Positions 45,500 to 58,600 of a stretch of 64,000 nucleotides of DNA are shown here, in pieces. Source of the DNA: Hormiphora californensis (lineage: Eukaryota > Ctenophora > Tentaculata > Cydippida > Pleurobrachiidae); NCBI GenBank assembly GCA_020137815.1, contig CM035355.1:8016173-8080172 (forward strand), given 5' to 3'. Position numbers and translations under genes: made by a program. Under the pieces are notes generated by a model that saw only the letters and a program-made list of their open reading frames with translations, was not told where the DNA came from and ran no database searches. How positions within the stretch are numbered: the stretch's first letter is position 1; each line of letters opens with the position of its first letter.

Positions 45500-47640
45500 G
45501 CGAGGAACATAAAGTGCAATTGGGTTCCTGGCTCAGGGGTGACTCCTGGGGGGGATCAAGTGTAACATAAAGTGTAATTGGGTTCCTGACTCAGGGGTGA
45601 CTCCTGGGGGGATCAAGTATAACATAAAGTGCAATTGGGTTCCTGACTCAGGGGTGACTCCTGGGGGGATCAAGTATAACATAAAGTGCAATTGGGTTCC
45701 TGGCTCAGGGGTGACTCCTGGGGGGGATCAAGTGTAACATAAAGTGCAATTGGGTTCCTGGCTCAGGGGTGACTCCTGGGGGGATCAAGTGTAACATAAA
45801 GTACAATTGGGTTCCTGACTCAGGGGTGACTCCTGGGGGGGGGGGGGGGGGATCAAGTGTAACATAAAGCACAATTGGGTTCCTGGCTCAGGGGTGACTC
45901 CTGGGGGGATCAAGTGTAACATAAAGTGCAATTGGGTTCCTGACTCAGGGGTGACTCCTGGGGGGATCAAGTGTAACATAAAGTACAATTGGGTTCCTGA
46001 CTCAGGGGTGACTCCTGGGGGGATCAAGTGTAACATAAAGCACAATTGGGTTCCTGACTCAGGGGTGACTCCTGGGGGGATCAAGTGTAACATAAAGTGC
46101 AATTGGGTTCCTGACTCAGGGGTGACTCCTGGGGGGATCAAGTGTAACATAAAGTGCAATTGGGTTCCTGGCTCAGGGGTGACTCCTGGGGGGATCAAGT
46201 GTAACATAAAGCACAATTGGGTTCCTGACTCAGGGGTGACTCCTGGGGGGGGGGGATCAATTGTGTAACATAAAGTGCAATTGGGTTCCTGACTCAGGGG
46301 TGACTCCTGGGGGGGGATCAAGTGTAACATAAAGTGTAATTGGGATCCTGGCTCAGGGGTGACTCCTGGGGGGATCAAGTGTAACATAAAGTACAATTGG
46401 GTTCCTGGCTCAGGGGTGACTCCTGGGGGGATCAAGTGTAACATAAAGTACAATTGGGTTCCTGGCTCAGGGGTGACTCCTGGGGGGATCAAGTGTAACA
46501 TAAAGTACAATTGGGTTCCTGGCTCAGGGGTGACTCCTGGGGGGATCAAGTGTAACATAAAGTGCAATTGGGTTCCTGGCTCAGGGGTGACTCCTGGGGG
46601 GATCAAGTGTAACATAAAGTACAAGTGGGTTCCTGACTCAGGGGTGACTCCTGGGGGGATCAAGTGTAACATAAAGTACAATTGGGTTCCTGGCTCAGGG
46701 GTGACTCCTGGGGGGATCAAGTGTAACATAAAGTACAATTGGGTTCCTGGCTCAGGGGTGACTCCTGGGGGGATCAAGTGTAACATAAAGTACAAGTGGG
46801 TTCCTGACTCAGGGGTGACTCCTGGGGGGATCAAGTGTAACATAAAGTGTAATTGGGATCCTGGCTCAGGGGTGACTCCTGGGGGGATCAAGTGTAACAT
46901 AAAGCACAATTGGGTTCCTGGCTCAGGGGTGACTCCTGGGGGGATCAAGTGTAACATAAAGCACAATTGGGTTCCTGACTCAGGGGTGACTCCTGGGGGG
47001 GGGGGGATCAAGTGTAACATAAAGTGCAATTGGGTTCCTGACTCAGGGGTGACTCCTGGGGGGGGGGATCAAGTGTAACATAAAGCACAATTGGGTTCCT
47101 GGCTCAGGGGTGACTCCTGGGGGGGGGGGATCAAGTGTAACATAAAGTGCAATTGGGTTCCTGACTCAGGGGTGACTCCTGGGGGGGGGGATCAAGTGTA
47201 ACATAAAGTGCAATTGGGTTCCTGACTCAGGGGTGACTCCTGGGGGGATCAAGTGTAACATAAAGTACAATTGGGTTCCTGACTCAGGGGTGACTCCTGG
47301 GGGGGATCAAGTGTAACATAAAGTAACATCAAGTGTACCATAAAGTGCAATTGGGTTCCTGACTCAGGGGTGACTCCTGGGGGGATCAAGTGTAACATAA
47401 AGTACAATTGGGTTCCTGACTCAGGGGTGACTCCTGGGGGGGGGGGGGATCAAGTGTAACAAAAGTGCAATTGGGTTCCTGATTCAGGGGTGACTCCTGG
47501 GGGGATCAAGTGTAACATAAAGCACAATTGGGTTCCTGACTCAGGGGTGACTCCTGGGGGGATCAAGTGTAACATAAAGTAACATCAAGTGTAACATAAA
47601 GTAACATCAAGTGTAACATAAAGTGCAATTGGGTTCCTGA
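45500..47640. repeat. 57-bp tandem array, about 37 copies
   Basis: The unit is attgggttcctgactcaggg plus gtgactcctggggggatcaa plus gtgtaacataaagtgca. Variants alternate gac/ggc and gtgca/gtaca/gcaca. The G run after cct varies from 6 to 16 bases. As 57 is a multiple of three, open frames of 414 (-) and 239 (+) codons appear, but the variable G run shifts them; I judge it non-coding. Confidence 0.93.
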
Positions 47641-48096
47641 CTCAGGACACACATTATAATCTATCTCATAATCTAAGTATTGCATATAATCTATCAAGTA
47701 CTGCATCCATAATAGTAAAATGAGTTTGTAGTTGGTATCGTTTGTAGCATGAGCAGCACAAAGAAATTCAAACGTTACAAATCCAATCAAAATGCAGCTA
47801 TTGGCTCTCAAAAGACTGCCCTCTCCGATCCGTACATTACACAGTCATGTAGTATGAGTCATATGTAAAGCTAAGAACAATCTAACTCATTCAAACATTC
47901 AAAATTACTCGAATGTAACATTAAAACATTCAAAATGACTCATTCAAACATTCAAAATGACTCATTAAAACATTCAAATGAGGGAGATCTACACAATTCT
48001 GAGTACAACAACAATGTTTGAACTGTTATACAACAAGAATAGAATGAGCGCTCCCCCGAGCAAGGGGTCCAATGAATGGAGCAACGTGTACCATCC

Positions 48097-48151
<55 letters not shown>

Positions 48152-48220
48152 CTCTCTCTCTCTCTCTCTCTCTCTCGATCCTTTATACGATTTTCAATGA
48201 GCACCCACAACAAAGCAGCG
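47641..48220. other. Intergenic; cattcaaaatgactcatt repeats and (CT)n
   Basis: Contains four short units of acattcaaaatgactcatt type (47890-47980) and a (CT)n run at 48090-48178. No gene seen. Confidence 0.6.
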
Positions 48221-48770
48221 GCGTACAAAGGGACGGTGCCCCCAGCCCCCACTAGGACTGACACAATACAGTACAAAGGGACGGTGCCCCCAGCCCCCAC
48301 TAGGACTGGTACAATACAGTACAAAGGGACGGTGCCCCCAGCCCACACTAGGACTGGTACAATACAGTACAAAGGGACGGTGCCCCCAGCCCCCACTTGG
48401 ACTAGCACAATACAGTACAAAGGGACGGTGCCCCAGCCCCCACTTGGACTGACACAATACAGTACAAAGGGACGGTGCCCCAGCCCCCACTTGGACTGAC
48501 ACAATACAGTACAAAGGGACGGTGCCCCCAGCCCCCACTAGGACTGGTACAATACAGTACAAAGGGACGGTGCCCCCAGCCCCCACTAGGACTGGTACAA
48601 TACAGTACAAAGGGACGGTGCCCCCAGCCCCCACTTGGACTGGTACAATACAGTACAAAGGGACGGTGCCCCCAGCCCACACTTGGACTGACACAATACA
48701 GTACAAAGGGACGGTGCCCCCAGCCCCCCCCCCCCCCACTTGGACTGGTACAATACAGTACAATGGGGCG
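48220..48770. repeat. 48-bp tandem array, about 11 copies
   Basis: The unit is gtacaaagggacggtgcccc plus cagcccccactaggactggt plus acaatac. It stays open in several frames because 48 is a multiple of three. Differences in C-run length (48720-48740) break the frame. I judge it non-coding. Confidence 0.92.
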
Positions 48771-49173
48771 TCATCCTAGTAGTTCGACACACATATTGTG
48801 GTGTTTTGAGCTACTACTAGGTAGGACACAAGGGGGTTCAAGATCAATGGATCGGAATCAATTGACATCTTACCAGTATTCGGTCATTGCAGTTATAGTA
48901 CATAGTATTTGCCCTAGAAAGGAGATTGTTCAGCTCGCACAACCTGAATTATTGCTGAGATTCCGATACTGAATACTACACACATAGGGTCCTATATATA
49001 CATTATAGGGTCCTACACTGAATACATAGACTCTCTTATAGAGAGGATACATATTGGTCTCTCATTGGCACAGCTGAAAGGGTGAATTTTAGATTTGAGT
49101 GTTTTTAAGACAATATTCCATGATGATGGGGGAATGGAGCCGCATTTTTTGTGATTTCAAACTGTCTCTCTTG

Positions 49174-49261
49174 CAGGAACCAATCAGAACTCGTTATTTA
49201 GGTCATGTGACTGGTTATCAGCCAATCAGGGACCAGTATTTCCTGATTCGGTCGGTTCCTG
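49174..49261 (+). mobile_element. Small MITE carrying E-box and CCAAT boxes, copy 2
   Basis: An 88-bp copy lying about 50 bp past the IFI44-like stop codon, probably in its 3' UTR. The right end keeps TTCGGTCGGTTCCT; the left end is shortened to AGGAACC directly joined to the first CCAAT. The E-box is CATGTGA here rather than CACGTGA. Confidence 0.7.
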
Positions 49262-49310
49262 CAGTCTTGATTGTTTAAGCAGCGTGTCCTCATTTCCCCC
49301 GCCATCTCTC

Positions 49311-52300
49311 TCAATAAGGCCTCCCGTCTCCCTGATCAAGTGACCTCCCCACCCCTCCTCCTCCTCCTCGTGACAGTGCTATCTCACTGTTACACCGCCT
49401 AAATACCGGACTCCCTGTGACATCCGATGCTGACCTGGTTCTCCCGTGACTACCGGATCCTGCACTAACATTAGAAACAGACCGGAGTTTTTGTAGGGAA
49501 TCTCCCGCCCTGGAACTCGCTTGGTCCTCTATATAACTCTCAGCCGCATAAACCAGGGACTGGAATGTATTGAGTGCTAGTGTTCCAATGTTGTGGACTA
49601 GTGTTGTCTCATGTTCATAACTCTTTAGTGGGAAGATTGAGTTGCGGGGGAGGGAGAAGAGGAGCGCAGCGGTGTCAACTAGGTCTGTTATTGTTCGGGA
49701 TCTGAAGGTGTTGGAGAGGTGGATAGCAACGTGTTTACAGGCCAGATCACACTTTGTTAGGACCAGCTGGAGTGGGATATCTGAAAAAGGGAGAGGTTTG
49801 GAAGTTTGTACTAGTTGCAGGGGGATATCTGAAAAAGGGAGAGGTTTGGATGTTAACTTCTGCTAGGTCATACTCAGTGTCAGGCTACTCAACTACTAGA
49901 TACTGATTAATACCGAATCTTTTGACGCGCACAATGCTCTCCTAGGATTCCCTATAGTATCTCACCTCTAAATTCAAGAATACCTCTTTCTTACCTCGTG
50001 CCACTATTTGTTCCTTTAGCTCCAATAATCGATTGTGTTTATCAGATCCGTGTTTAGGTAGTTTGGTAGCATCCAACACCATGGCAACACAGTGCATCTC
50101 ATCCTTTATCGAGGTATCAGAGTTGAATCCGGGGGATCGGTTAGTTATCAAACTACCACTGGTCAGGGTAAACCTGAAATTGGGAAGTCTAGTTAAAAAT
50201 GTTAACGAACGCATTAGCTACTTGCCTTCCTTGACCCGGCCAAGTTAACGAGCCTTGCCTTGCTCGATCGTTTCTCACCCTTTTTGGAAAATAAAAAGGG
50301 TTTGAACAAAACAATATTACCTATCTGAAAGGTGTCCATCAAGAATGTAGACCAGGTCAGTTGAAGAGATATCAGTACAACTGGGGGTATCACACACCCT
50401 CACTCCCATGCTGGACTTGGAGCGGGAGTAGGTCCGGGAGGGGAGAACACTGTAACGTCTGAACTGCAGAGAAATACACAAGGTGTGTTATAACACAATC
50501 AACAACTAATTAACTAATTTACAACTAATTAACTAATTAATACCTGTTTAGTGGTGGGTGTAGTTCCGTCCCCGCATCTTGCACGTGTTGTCACGTGACC
50601 TTTAAACGTGCTTTCAAACGTGTTGAACAAGCTACTCTTACCAGACCCTATAAAATAACACAGGGGGTTTTAGTACAGGCTACTCTTTATACCAGAACCT
50701 AAATTGGGAGTTTTATTATACCTTTGTACTTCTTGTTTCAGTTTTGTTAGCTTTTGAAAAACACGTTTCAACTCCTTTTTTCACCACCATGTTTTGCGAT
50801 TATATAAGTTCGAAATACTCAGAAACCGCCCCCCCCCCCCCTGGTACGTGCTTGTTTGCCTGCAGTTTCGATTACTCGCTATCATAGTATTGCTAGTTTC
50901 GATCAGTATTATAATACCTAGCTACCAACACCGCAGTTGGTCCAATGCAGGCATCATGCCATTATACCATATGGCGCGGTACTGCTGCAACCGTGTGTTA
51001 TCGAGGGAATGAGAGGGGGGGAGAGAGAGGGGAGGGAGAGACTATTGGGATAGAGCGATCGGAGGGAGTGAGAAATATGTGCTTCTGATCTAATTCTGAC
51101 CCTTTCTATCATACTGCTTATCGGACCCAGTCATTAACTTCCGAATTACAATTCTATCTAGAACATTACTAAAACTATGTAATTTAAATATTAAAATAAA
51201 ATAATTAAAATAAATTTAATATCCCGATCTATTTCTCACCCGTCGGTCCAAGAAGGAGGATGTTTATGTGTTCTGGCTGCTGTTCAAATGAGAAATCGGG
51301 TACTTGGTAGTTGGTGAAGAAACTTATCAGCTTCATTAACGACGTACTGAGGGGGGGGGGGGAGAGAGAGAGAGCGTGGGTAAAAGTTTAAAAAGATGTC
51401 ATTGCAGCAAGTCACCTGCCAGCGACCTCTCTCTACTGATAATAGTAGTAGCAGATAAAAGTTGGAAAGTATCCATGCTGCTATCAGTTATTCAGGAATT
51501 TAATAATTTATGCAACATGTGCCATTCAACACAAAAGTAATGCATTGACACGTGTTGGGCCACAAATATCAAACGACAGAAGTAATTCCATATGTTTTGA
51601 GAACTAAATCAGATTCAGCCAATCAGATTCAGCCAATCAGATTCAGCCGATCAGATTCAACCAATCAGATCACCTAGCATCTAACCTGTTGTTGAACAAG
51701 ACCTCTCTCCAGGGACGTTCTAGTATGGCTGGAAACCTCTGTGAGGCATCGAATACCTCTACGTCATGTAGTTCGAGGGCACCATCCTCCACCCCTCCAG
51801 TTAGTTCTGCAATACTACCACCCTCAAATACACCAGTACCTGGATACACCTGGATGGGGGGGGGGTAATGTGGTGGAATGGGTTTAGGTGGTTAACGAGC
51901 ACGCCCCGTTTCGGGAATAAAAATGGGGTCTGGCGCCGCCAGACAGAAAGCCTCTCAACTACTCTGACTAGACTCACCCATGGCAACCTGGATCTCAAGT
52001 CTACTCACACTCACCCAGCACCCTAGCTCTTATTGAGAAACTCACCGGCCTGGCAGACTTGGCCACTCACCCAGCAACCTAGCTCTCAATTCCTAAATTC
52101 CACTCCCACTCACCAGACACATGACTTACCCTGGCAGATTTTGCTCCGTACACCTTACAGAAGAGTCTCAGTGTGGGTTTCTCTAGGGTTCCAAAGAAGG
52201 GCCCCAGGTCAGGGTCATCTCGGATATGGTGGACCGTATCTTCCTGTACTGCTGATATCTGTAGCAATTAGTTGGTATTGTTGGTAGTAGGAGAAAGGAA

Positions 52301-55300
52301 ACGGATATCCAACACAAATAGTACTAGTAGCTGCTATTTCCCCTCATCTGTCTCACTTTAGTTCGGTGCAACATCTCCTACCTTCGCATACGATGAGTAC
52401 ACAGGGGACTATACCCAACCTACCTTCAAGTCAGGGGCCTGGTGATCTTTTATCCGGAAAAAGAAGGCCTTAGGGTCTGAGACGGAGTAGCCTCTACTAA
52501 ACCATCCAGCACCCGTGTAGCAACCGAAACAGAGCTGAAATATGATTCGGTACAGTCACTGGTACCGGTATAACAGTGGAATAGTACAGCTGGGTATTAT
52601 AGATGAATTTGAAACATTTGTGGATACAAGATATCCGTCTTAAAAAGGTGAGGAAGGAATCACAGAGCCCAATTTACAGAGAAATCATGGCCAAAACATC
52701 GGATCCAGGATTACAAATGATTAATTAGGATCTTGTCTCCTATAACACTCATCTATAAATCTCTCCTTACTCAACATATTATAACACATGGATCAGGGAA
52801 CTATACACAATACACATCTATGAAGTACCCCTGAAGTGAGTGTTACTATGGTAACCGAGGGGCCTCTCTTGTCACACAGGGAGTGAAACACCACCGGGTC
52901 ATAGCCGTGAATTGAGGCCCTAAAAGGAAGGAATGTATGAACACAATGAATTGACAGGGAGAGACATTTAGATTTTAGAGATGAATAGTCAAAGAAATCA
53001 GGAGAGACATTTAGTGGTAAAGTCAAGAGACATTTAGAGATGGTGGGTTGATGAGAGAAGAATGAAAGTAAAACCTGGAATTTCTAAGATTTGACGTACT
53101 GGAATATGGGAGTAAGAATGAGCCGTTTATCACCGATCAGTTTCCGTATTTTCCGTTCATCTAGAGGGCTCAGTGTCGTGTTGCTTCCAGTCGGGGGCTG
53201 GGCCTGGGACAACCCGTATTATATTAGTCATGGTGGTTGTGATTCATGAAGGGGGCTGGGCCTGGGACAACCCGTATTATATTAGTCATGGTGGTTGTGA
53301 TTCATGAAGGGGGCTGAGCCTGGGACAACCCGTATTATATTAGTCATGGTGGTTGTGATTCATGAAGGGGGCTGGGCCTGGGACAACCCGTATTATATTA
53401 GTCATGGTGGTTGTGATTCATGCAGGGGGCTGAGCCTGGGACAACCCGTATTATATTAGTCATGGTGGTTGTGATTCATGAAGGGGGCTGGGCCTGGGAC
53501 AACCCGTATTATATTAGTCATGGTGGTTGTGATTCATGAAGGGGGCTGGGCCTGGGACAACCCGTATTATATTAGTCATGGTGGTTGTGATTCCAGTAGG
53601 GGGCTGGGCCTGGGACAACCCGTATTATATTAGTCATGGTGGTTGTGATTCATGAAGGGGGCTGGGCCTGGGACAACCCGTATTATATTAGTCATGGTGG
53701 TTGTGATTCATGTAGGGGGCTGGGCCTGGGACAACCCGTATTATATTAGTCATGGTGGTTGTGATTCATGAAGGGGGCTGGGCCTGGGACAACCCGTATT
53801 ATATTAGTCATGGTGGTTGTGATTCATGTAGGGGGCTGGGCCTGGGACAACCCGTATTATATTAGTCATGGTGGTTGTGATTCATGAAGGGGGCTGGGCC
53901 TGGGACAACCCGTATTATATTAGTCATGGTGGTTGTGATTCATGAAGGGGGCTGGGCCTGGGACAACCCGTATTATATTAGTCATGGTGGTTGTGATTCA
54001 TGAAGGGGGCTGAGCCTGGGACAACCCGTATTATATTAGTCATGGTGGCTGTGATTCATGAGCTGTCTGGCGCCGCCGACCCCATCTGAGCGCACTGTCA
54101 AATTGGGGTATGGGCGCCGCCATGATACAGTTTATGGGTGACTTGTTTCGGTAAATTGGGGTCAAATTAAGAGGCATCGTTTTCAAAATCGAAAATTTAC
54201 TATCAGTTTAATTTGAAACATAATCTACGACAAATTTTTCAAGAAACACTGTCCCTAATTTTTTCCCTGCCCGGGTGGATGCCCGAAGGGCATCCACCCG
54301 GATGATCGTTTTAGCACGTGTGCTAAAAAGATCATAAAGGGTTTAGAAATCTCGGATTTGAAATAGTAACTCGAGCGTGGTCAAAATCGCGTGTGTCACG
54401 GTAGCAGCATAGTAACTGCTCCTTCATAAAATCAAATAACTGTTTTGATGAAATATGATGTCAGGACGCTTATTTTTCAAAGCTGTGCGCGGCGCTCACA
54501 ACACTGTTGCTGAAGGGGTGAGGGTAGAGTAAAACAGCTGTGTAACTGCATACATACAGGACGCATGCATCTCATATTGTGACCAAGCCTTTATATTGTG
54601 ATAGTGTGATACTGATCCTGTCGACGGAGGGCAGGGAAACACCGCATTATGAATACATAATGCAATAATTCTTGTTACAGTTCTCTTCTTCATGCAGTAA
54701 ATCTACTATACAAGTCCCTCCTGATCCTCTCTCACCAGATGTTGCCATGGACACTCCGATCCTAGCAACTGGGATAGCCACGTTGCCATAGCAACTTAGA
54801 ATTCAGAGCAAGGTTTATCCCCTGCCCTCCAACAGGCATTCGTCCCTAAATTCAAACCTTCCAATTGATACATATAACACTGGCAATTCTCGCACTTGCC
54901 AGGGTGCTTCCTGTCTCCCTCTATCAGGATCGTTACCGGGGTGAGTTTTTCAGCTGATACCTCCGTGGTGAACAGTTTGAGGGATCCATCCTCCTGTTCC
55001 ACACACTGGTGAATGAAACATCCAAACTCGACAATGGTCCCCTTGGCAATCTTCGTTCCTGTTGATGTCTCACAGTATGTCTGTACAGCAGGGGCAGCTA
55101 CCACCACCGCAGCTGGGGTGTCATCCTCATCAGCAGTGACCACCGCTGGGGTGTCAGCATCATCTGCAGCGGGTGCGGCAACCACTACTTTAATAGCGTC
55201 ATCAGCAGCTACATCTGCAGTAGTGGTATCGACAGCAGCATTGTTGTTGTTCTTTCTCCTCCTGTTCTTCCTCCTGCCAGCTTCTGCAATATTCGTACAG

Positions 55301-55607
55301 AGGGCAATGGCAATCAACAACACAACGAGAACTCTCATAATGTGATAGTGCAAGGACAGGACGTGTCTAATATTTGTGGGGAGTGAGGAAGTGAGTCAAA
55401 TTTCACTGCGTCCCCCGGATTATTAGTACGACATGGGGAGATGTGGTTTTAGAGAGAGAGCTCTAATATTAGAACACCTGGGACTAAGAGCGATCTGGTT
55501 GATCGTATAGTGGTCACACAACTCAGTTTATTATCCGTTATTAGATAATAATAATGGAGAAAAGTAGAGATAGAAAATGAACATGCTCCAGCTGCCTCTC
55601 TCTATCT

Positions 55608-55651
<44 letters not shown>

Positions 55652-58600
55652 CAACTTTGATCTACTACGTTTTATTATTTTATCACCATAGCTCAATGAC
55701 AGATCCCTTTCCTCCTCTCCCTAACAATCACACAGACACACCCGATCTAATAGACACACCTCTTCAAGCGGGCCACGTACTGTCTGACAATCATATCTGA
55801 GCCAAATAAATTGGGGTCTGCAGCACCACCTATCTCATATCTGAGTGAATTAGCTGCCCGGTGTGGCTGACAGACTAGGAACATGTCTGTGCCCATGGTG
55901 ATATTAAACTCTGGTCAGAGTAAACTGCACGTGCAAGGCCTGATCCACTACCACATTTCGAGATTTTATCCCACCAAGGCTCCAAGATTTTACCACCACT
56001 AGGATTCTGACATGGAACGGGCCACCAAGATCTTCAACTTTTTCCTGAACGACAATGACAAGGACACCAAGAAATATCCTTCAAAGGAGGAGCTGGCTGG
56101 TAGATTCGCTAAACGGTTCGAGGAGTCCCGGAGAAAGGGGAAGAAGGCATCTGGAGCACCACCTAAACTAACAAAACAACAATCAAAACGTGTTCAAAAG
56201 AGGAGGGTTAGGGCATCACGATCTACCGCCCCGATACAGAAGGATGGTGCTTCTGATTCAACAACACTATCTAGTGTTGAAACAAGCAAGGACTACTACA
56301 ACGTCCCACACTACTCTACAGTGCAGAGATACTCACTAAAGACCAACACTAACAAGGCAACTGTAACTCTTATTAAAGTCAAGGAGTGGAGCGGGATGGA
56401 CAAGTTTAACAACTCTAATACTGCACCGGCCCTTGCACAACAAGCACCACCACCTTCTTTGTTGGAATAAACCCTTGGTCCAAGGGCCTTGGTTGGTACT
56501 CCACCACTGCACCAGATAACAGTAATTGCAAGGGAAGATATATAGCCCTCACCATGCGTCCTGTATCCAATACTCTCTATCTCTTGGAGGCTGTTTAGTA
56601 ACGGGATCGTCCCCAGAAGGGTAGAAGGCTTCATGAAGTAAGTCCCATGACTAATGCACCTTCACCACCCATGACCTTATTCTACCAATATTCTATCAAC
56701 AGGATTGAAACCCCCCACTCCCTCTTCAACTTCTTCCCCCAGCCCTCATTCCCCCTCCTCTTCAACGTGGATCGCTGATTGTCCAGTTAATATTATTTGA
56801 TTTTACATTAAATAACAAGTGTTCTAATATACTGTGTCACACACACATTGTCGCTATTAAAGAATGTCCCCCCCCCCCCCCCAAGATGCTGATAAGAGCT
56901 GCTGGGAACTGAGAAAGGGAAGTGCACGTGAGGCATGTGCTATCGACACATGGGTCTCTGCCAGCAAACTGACACAAGTACCAAGTTCGAAGCCAAAATA
57001 AGAGCCATATGGAACATCTCAAAATGTGCTGTACTAAAAAACATACATGTTTAAGCCTGTGAGCAGGCTTCTTCCTGGAGTGTCCGATAGTGTTTTTAAA
57101 AAGAAGATCCAAACTTATCTGATCTCTCTCTTCCGTAGTAGCAGGACTCGTCTTGTCTGTCATAGAGCAAGTCCCTTGTACGGAACCTTCATTTTCCAAT
57201 GTACTACACATAACACATCAAGCAATTCTAGAAGCTCGTGTTGTTTGATGTTAGCAGTCCCCCCAAATTATAACCGTTGCTTGCTGTCAGATAACAGCTG
57301 GAGAGAGAGGGGGGGGCTGGGGAGTGGAGTGAGAGAGGGCTGGAGAGAGGTGGGCTGCGAGAGAATGGGGGTAGGGGGAGGTATGATGTGGTCATGGTAG
57401 TTACTAAATATCGATTCTCTCTCCCCTCTATCTTCTTTCCTCTATCTCTCTTCGCTCTATCTCCAGCTTCCCTTTGTTATTAACCGACTGCACAAAACAT
57501 GACACAATGCCTTCAAAATCTCAATCAGCCTCTTACCATCTGACTCCTAGCTTTGAAACCTAATACGCTTGCTGCAAAAAACATGCTGCAACCTATCCCC
57601 ATGATACACGCTGTATATAATCTGCCTCCCCCTCCACATGCAGTCAACTACAGTATAGTCACCTCACTGGACTTTGTGAGGTCAAGATTTGCAGGTGTAA
57701 CTCACCACCACACACCAGTCACCACCACTACAAAAACTAAGTACATTACATCCCTATAATTATACTAGTAACTGTACTAGCTGTACTAGCTGTACTAGCT
57801 GTACTAGCTGTACTAGCTGTACTAGCTGTACTAGCTGTACTACTACTAGAACATTACTGACCTGAACATGTGTAGAGGTTGACATGTGACTCTCTGACGT
57901 CACAGAAGGAGCTCTGGTCGGATTAGATACCACAATATCAGGCTGGCAGTGGAGTGGGGGAACGGTAGCAGACCTGCCCAGTTTGTGTAGTGTGGGGGTT
58001 GACGTACTCTTCCAGTGTCTACCACCCTCAGAGGAGGAGCCCTTAGCTAGCCACTCCTGAACCTGCAGACAGACAATGGGTGAAGCTGAATACTATAGGT
58101 CCCCGACCTCGCTTCGCTCGCAGGCTCTTCTGAGATTGAATTTTATGAAACTTATAGATATAAAGCCTCTATGCAAGTGAAACAGAGGCCCAAATGAATG
58201 AGAATATGACACAACAAGGAGGAGTAGAGAAATAAAAAGTACACTCACGTATGGGAGGTATCTGGAGGGGTCGAGGTTAGCAAGATCCACACTCAACCTT
58301 TTGGAGTGCTCACTCAGCTTTACACTCCCATCCCGTGTACTGAATGCAGCGAACTGGAGGGGGTCCTGCGAGAGATAAAGTTTATCAAGTATCGAGTAAG
58401 GGTAAGCTCATCATATCTGAAAGAAAAACGAACTGCACACTCGACTCCCTGCCCCAGCAGGCGTGACAACAGTGGCAACAGTGACCCCAGTTAAGTTGTC
58501 GAGTAATCAAACACTTAAATTGGTTAGGATTCCTCAAAATCAAATATCAAAAAACAAACCTTGTTTCCAGTATTGCGGCCCAAGTTAGGGGAAAGTGGTG

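Noticed and set aside
45785-47078. Repeat protein of 414 codons on the minus strand (MLHLIPPGVTPEPGTQL type)
   Set aside because: Comes from the 57-bp array. The opposite strand is open as well and variable G runs break the frame. No start context, no flanking exons.
48194-48763. Repeat proteins in the 48-bp array
   Set aside because: Open in multiple frames on both strands; C-run length changes shift the frame.
54796-55353. Cys-rich secreted protein as a venom-type peptide
   Set aside because: A signal peptide and eight cysteines are not enough; the long Ala/Asp spacer and lack of a known framework give no support.
56837-57400. ORFs of 117-124 codons on both strands
   Set aside because: No recognisable motifs, biased composition and overlap with G/C runs; not supported as genes.
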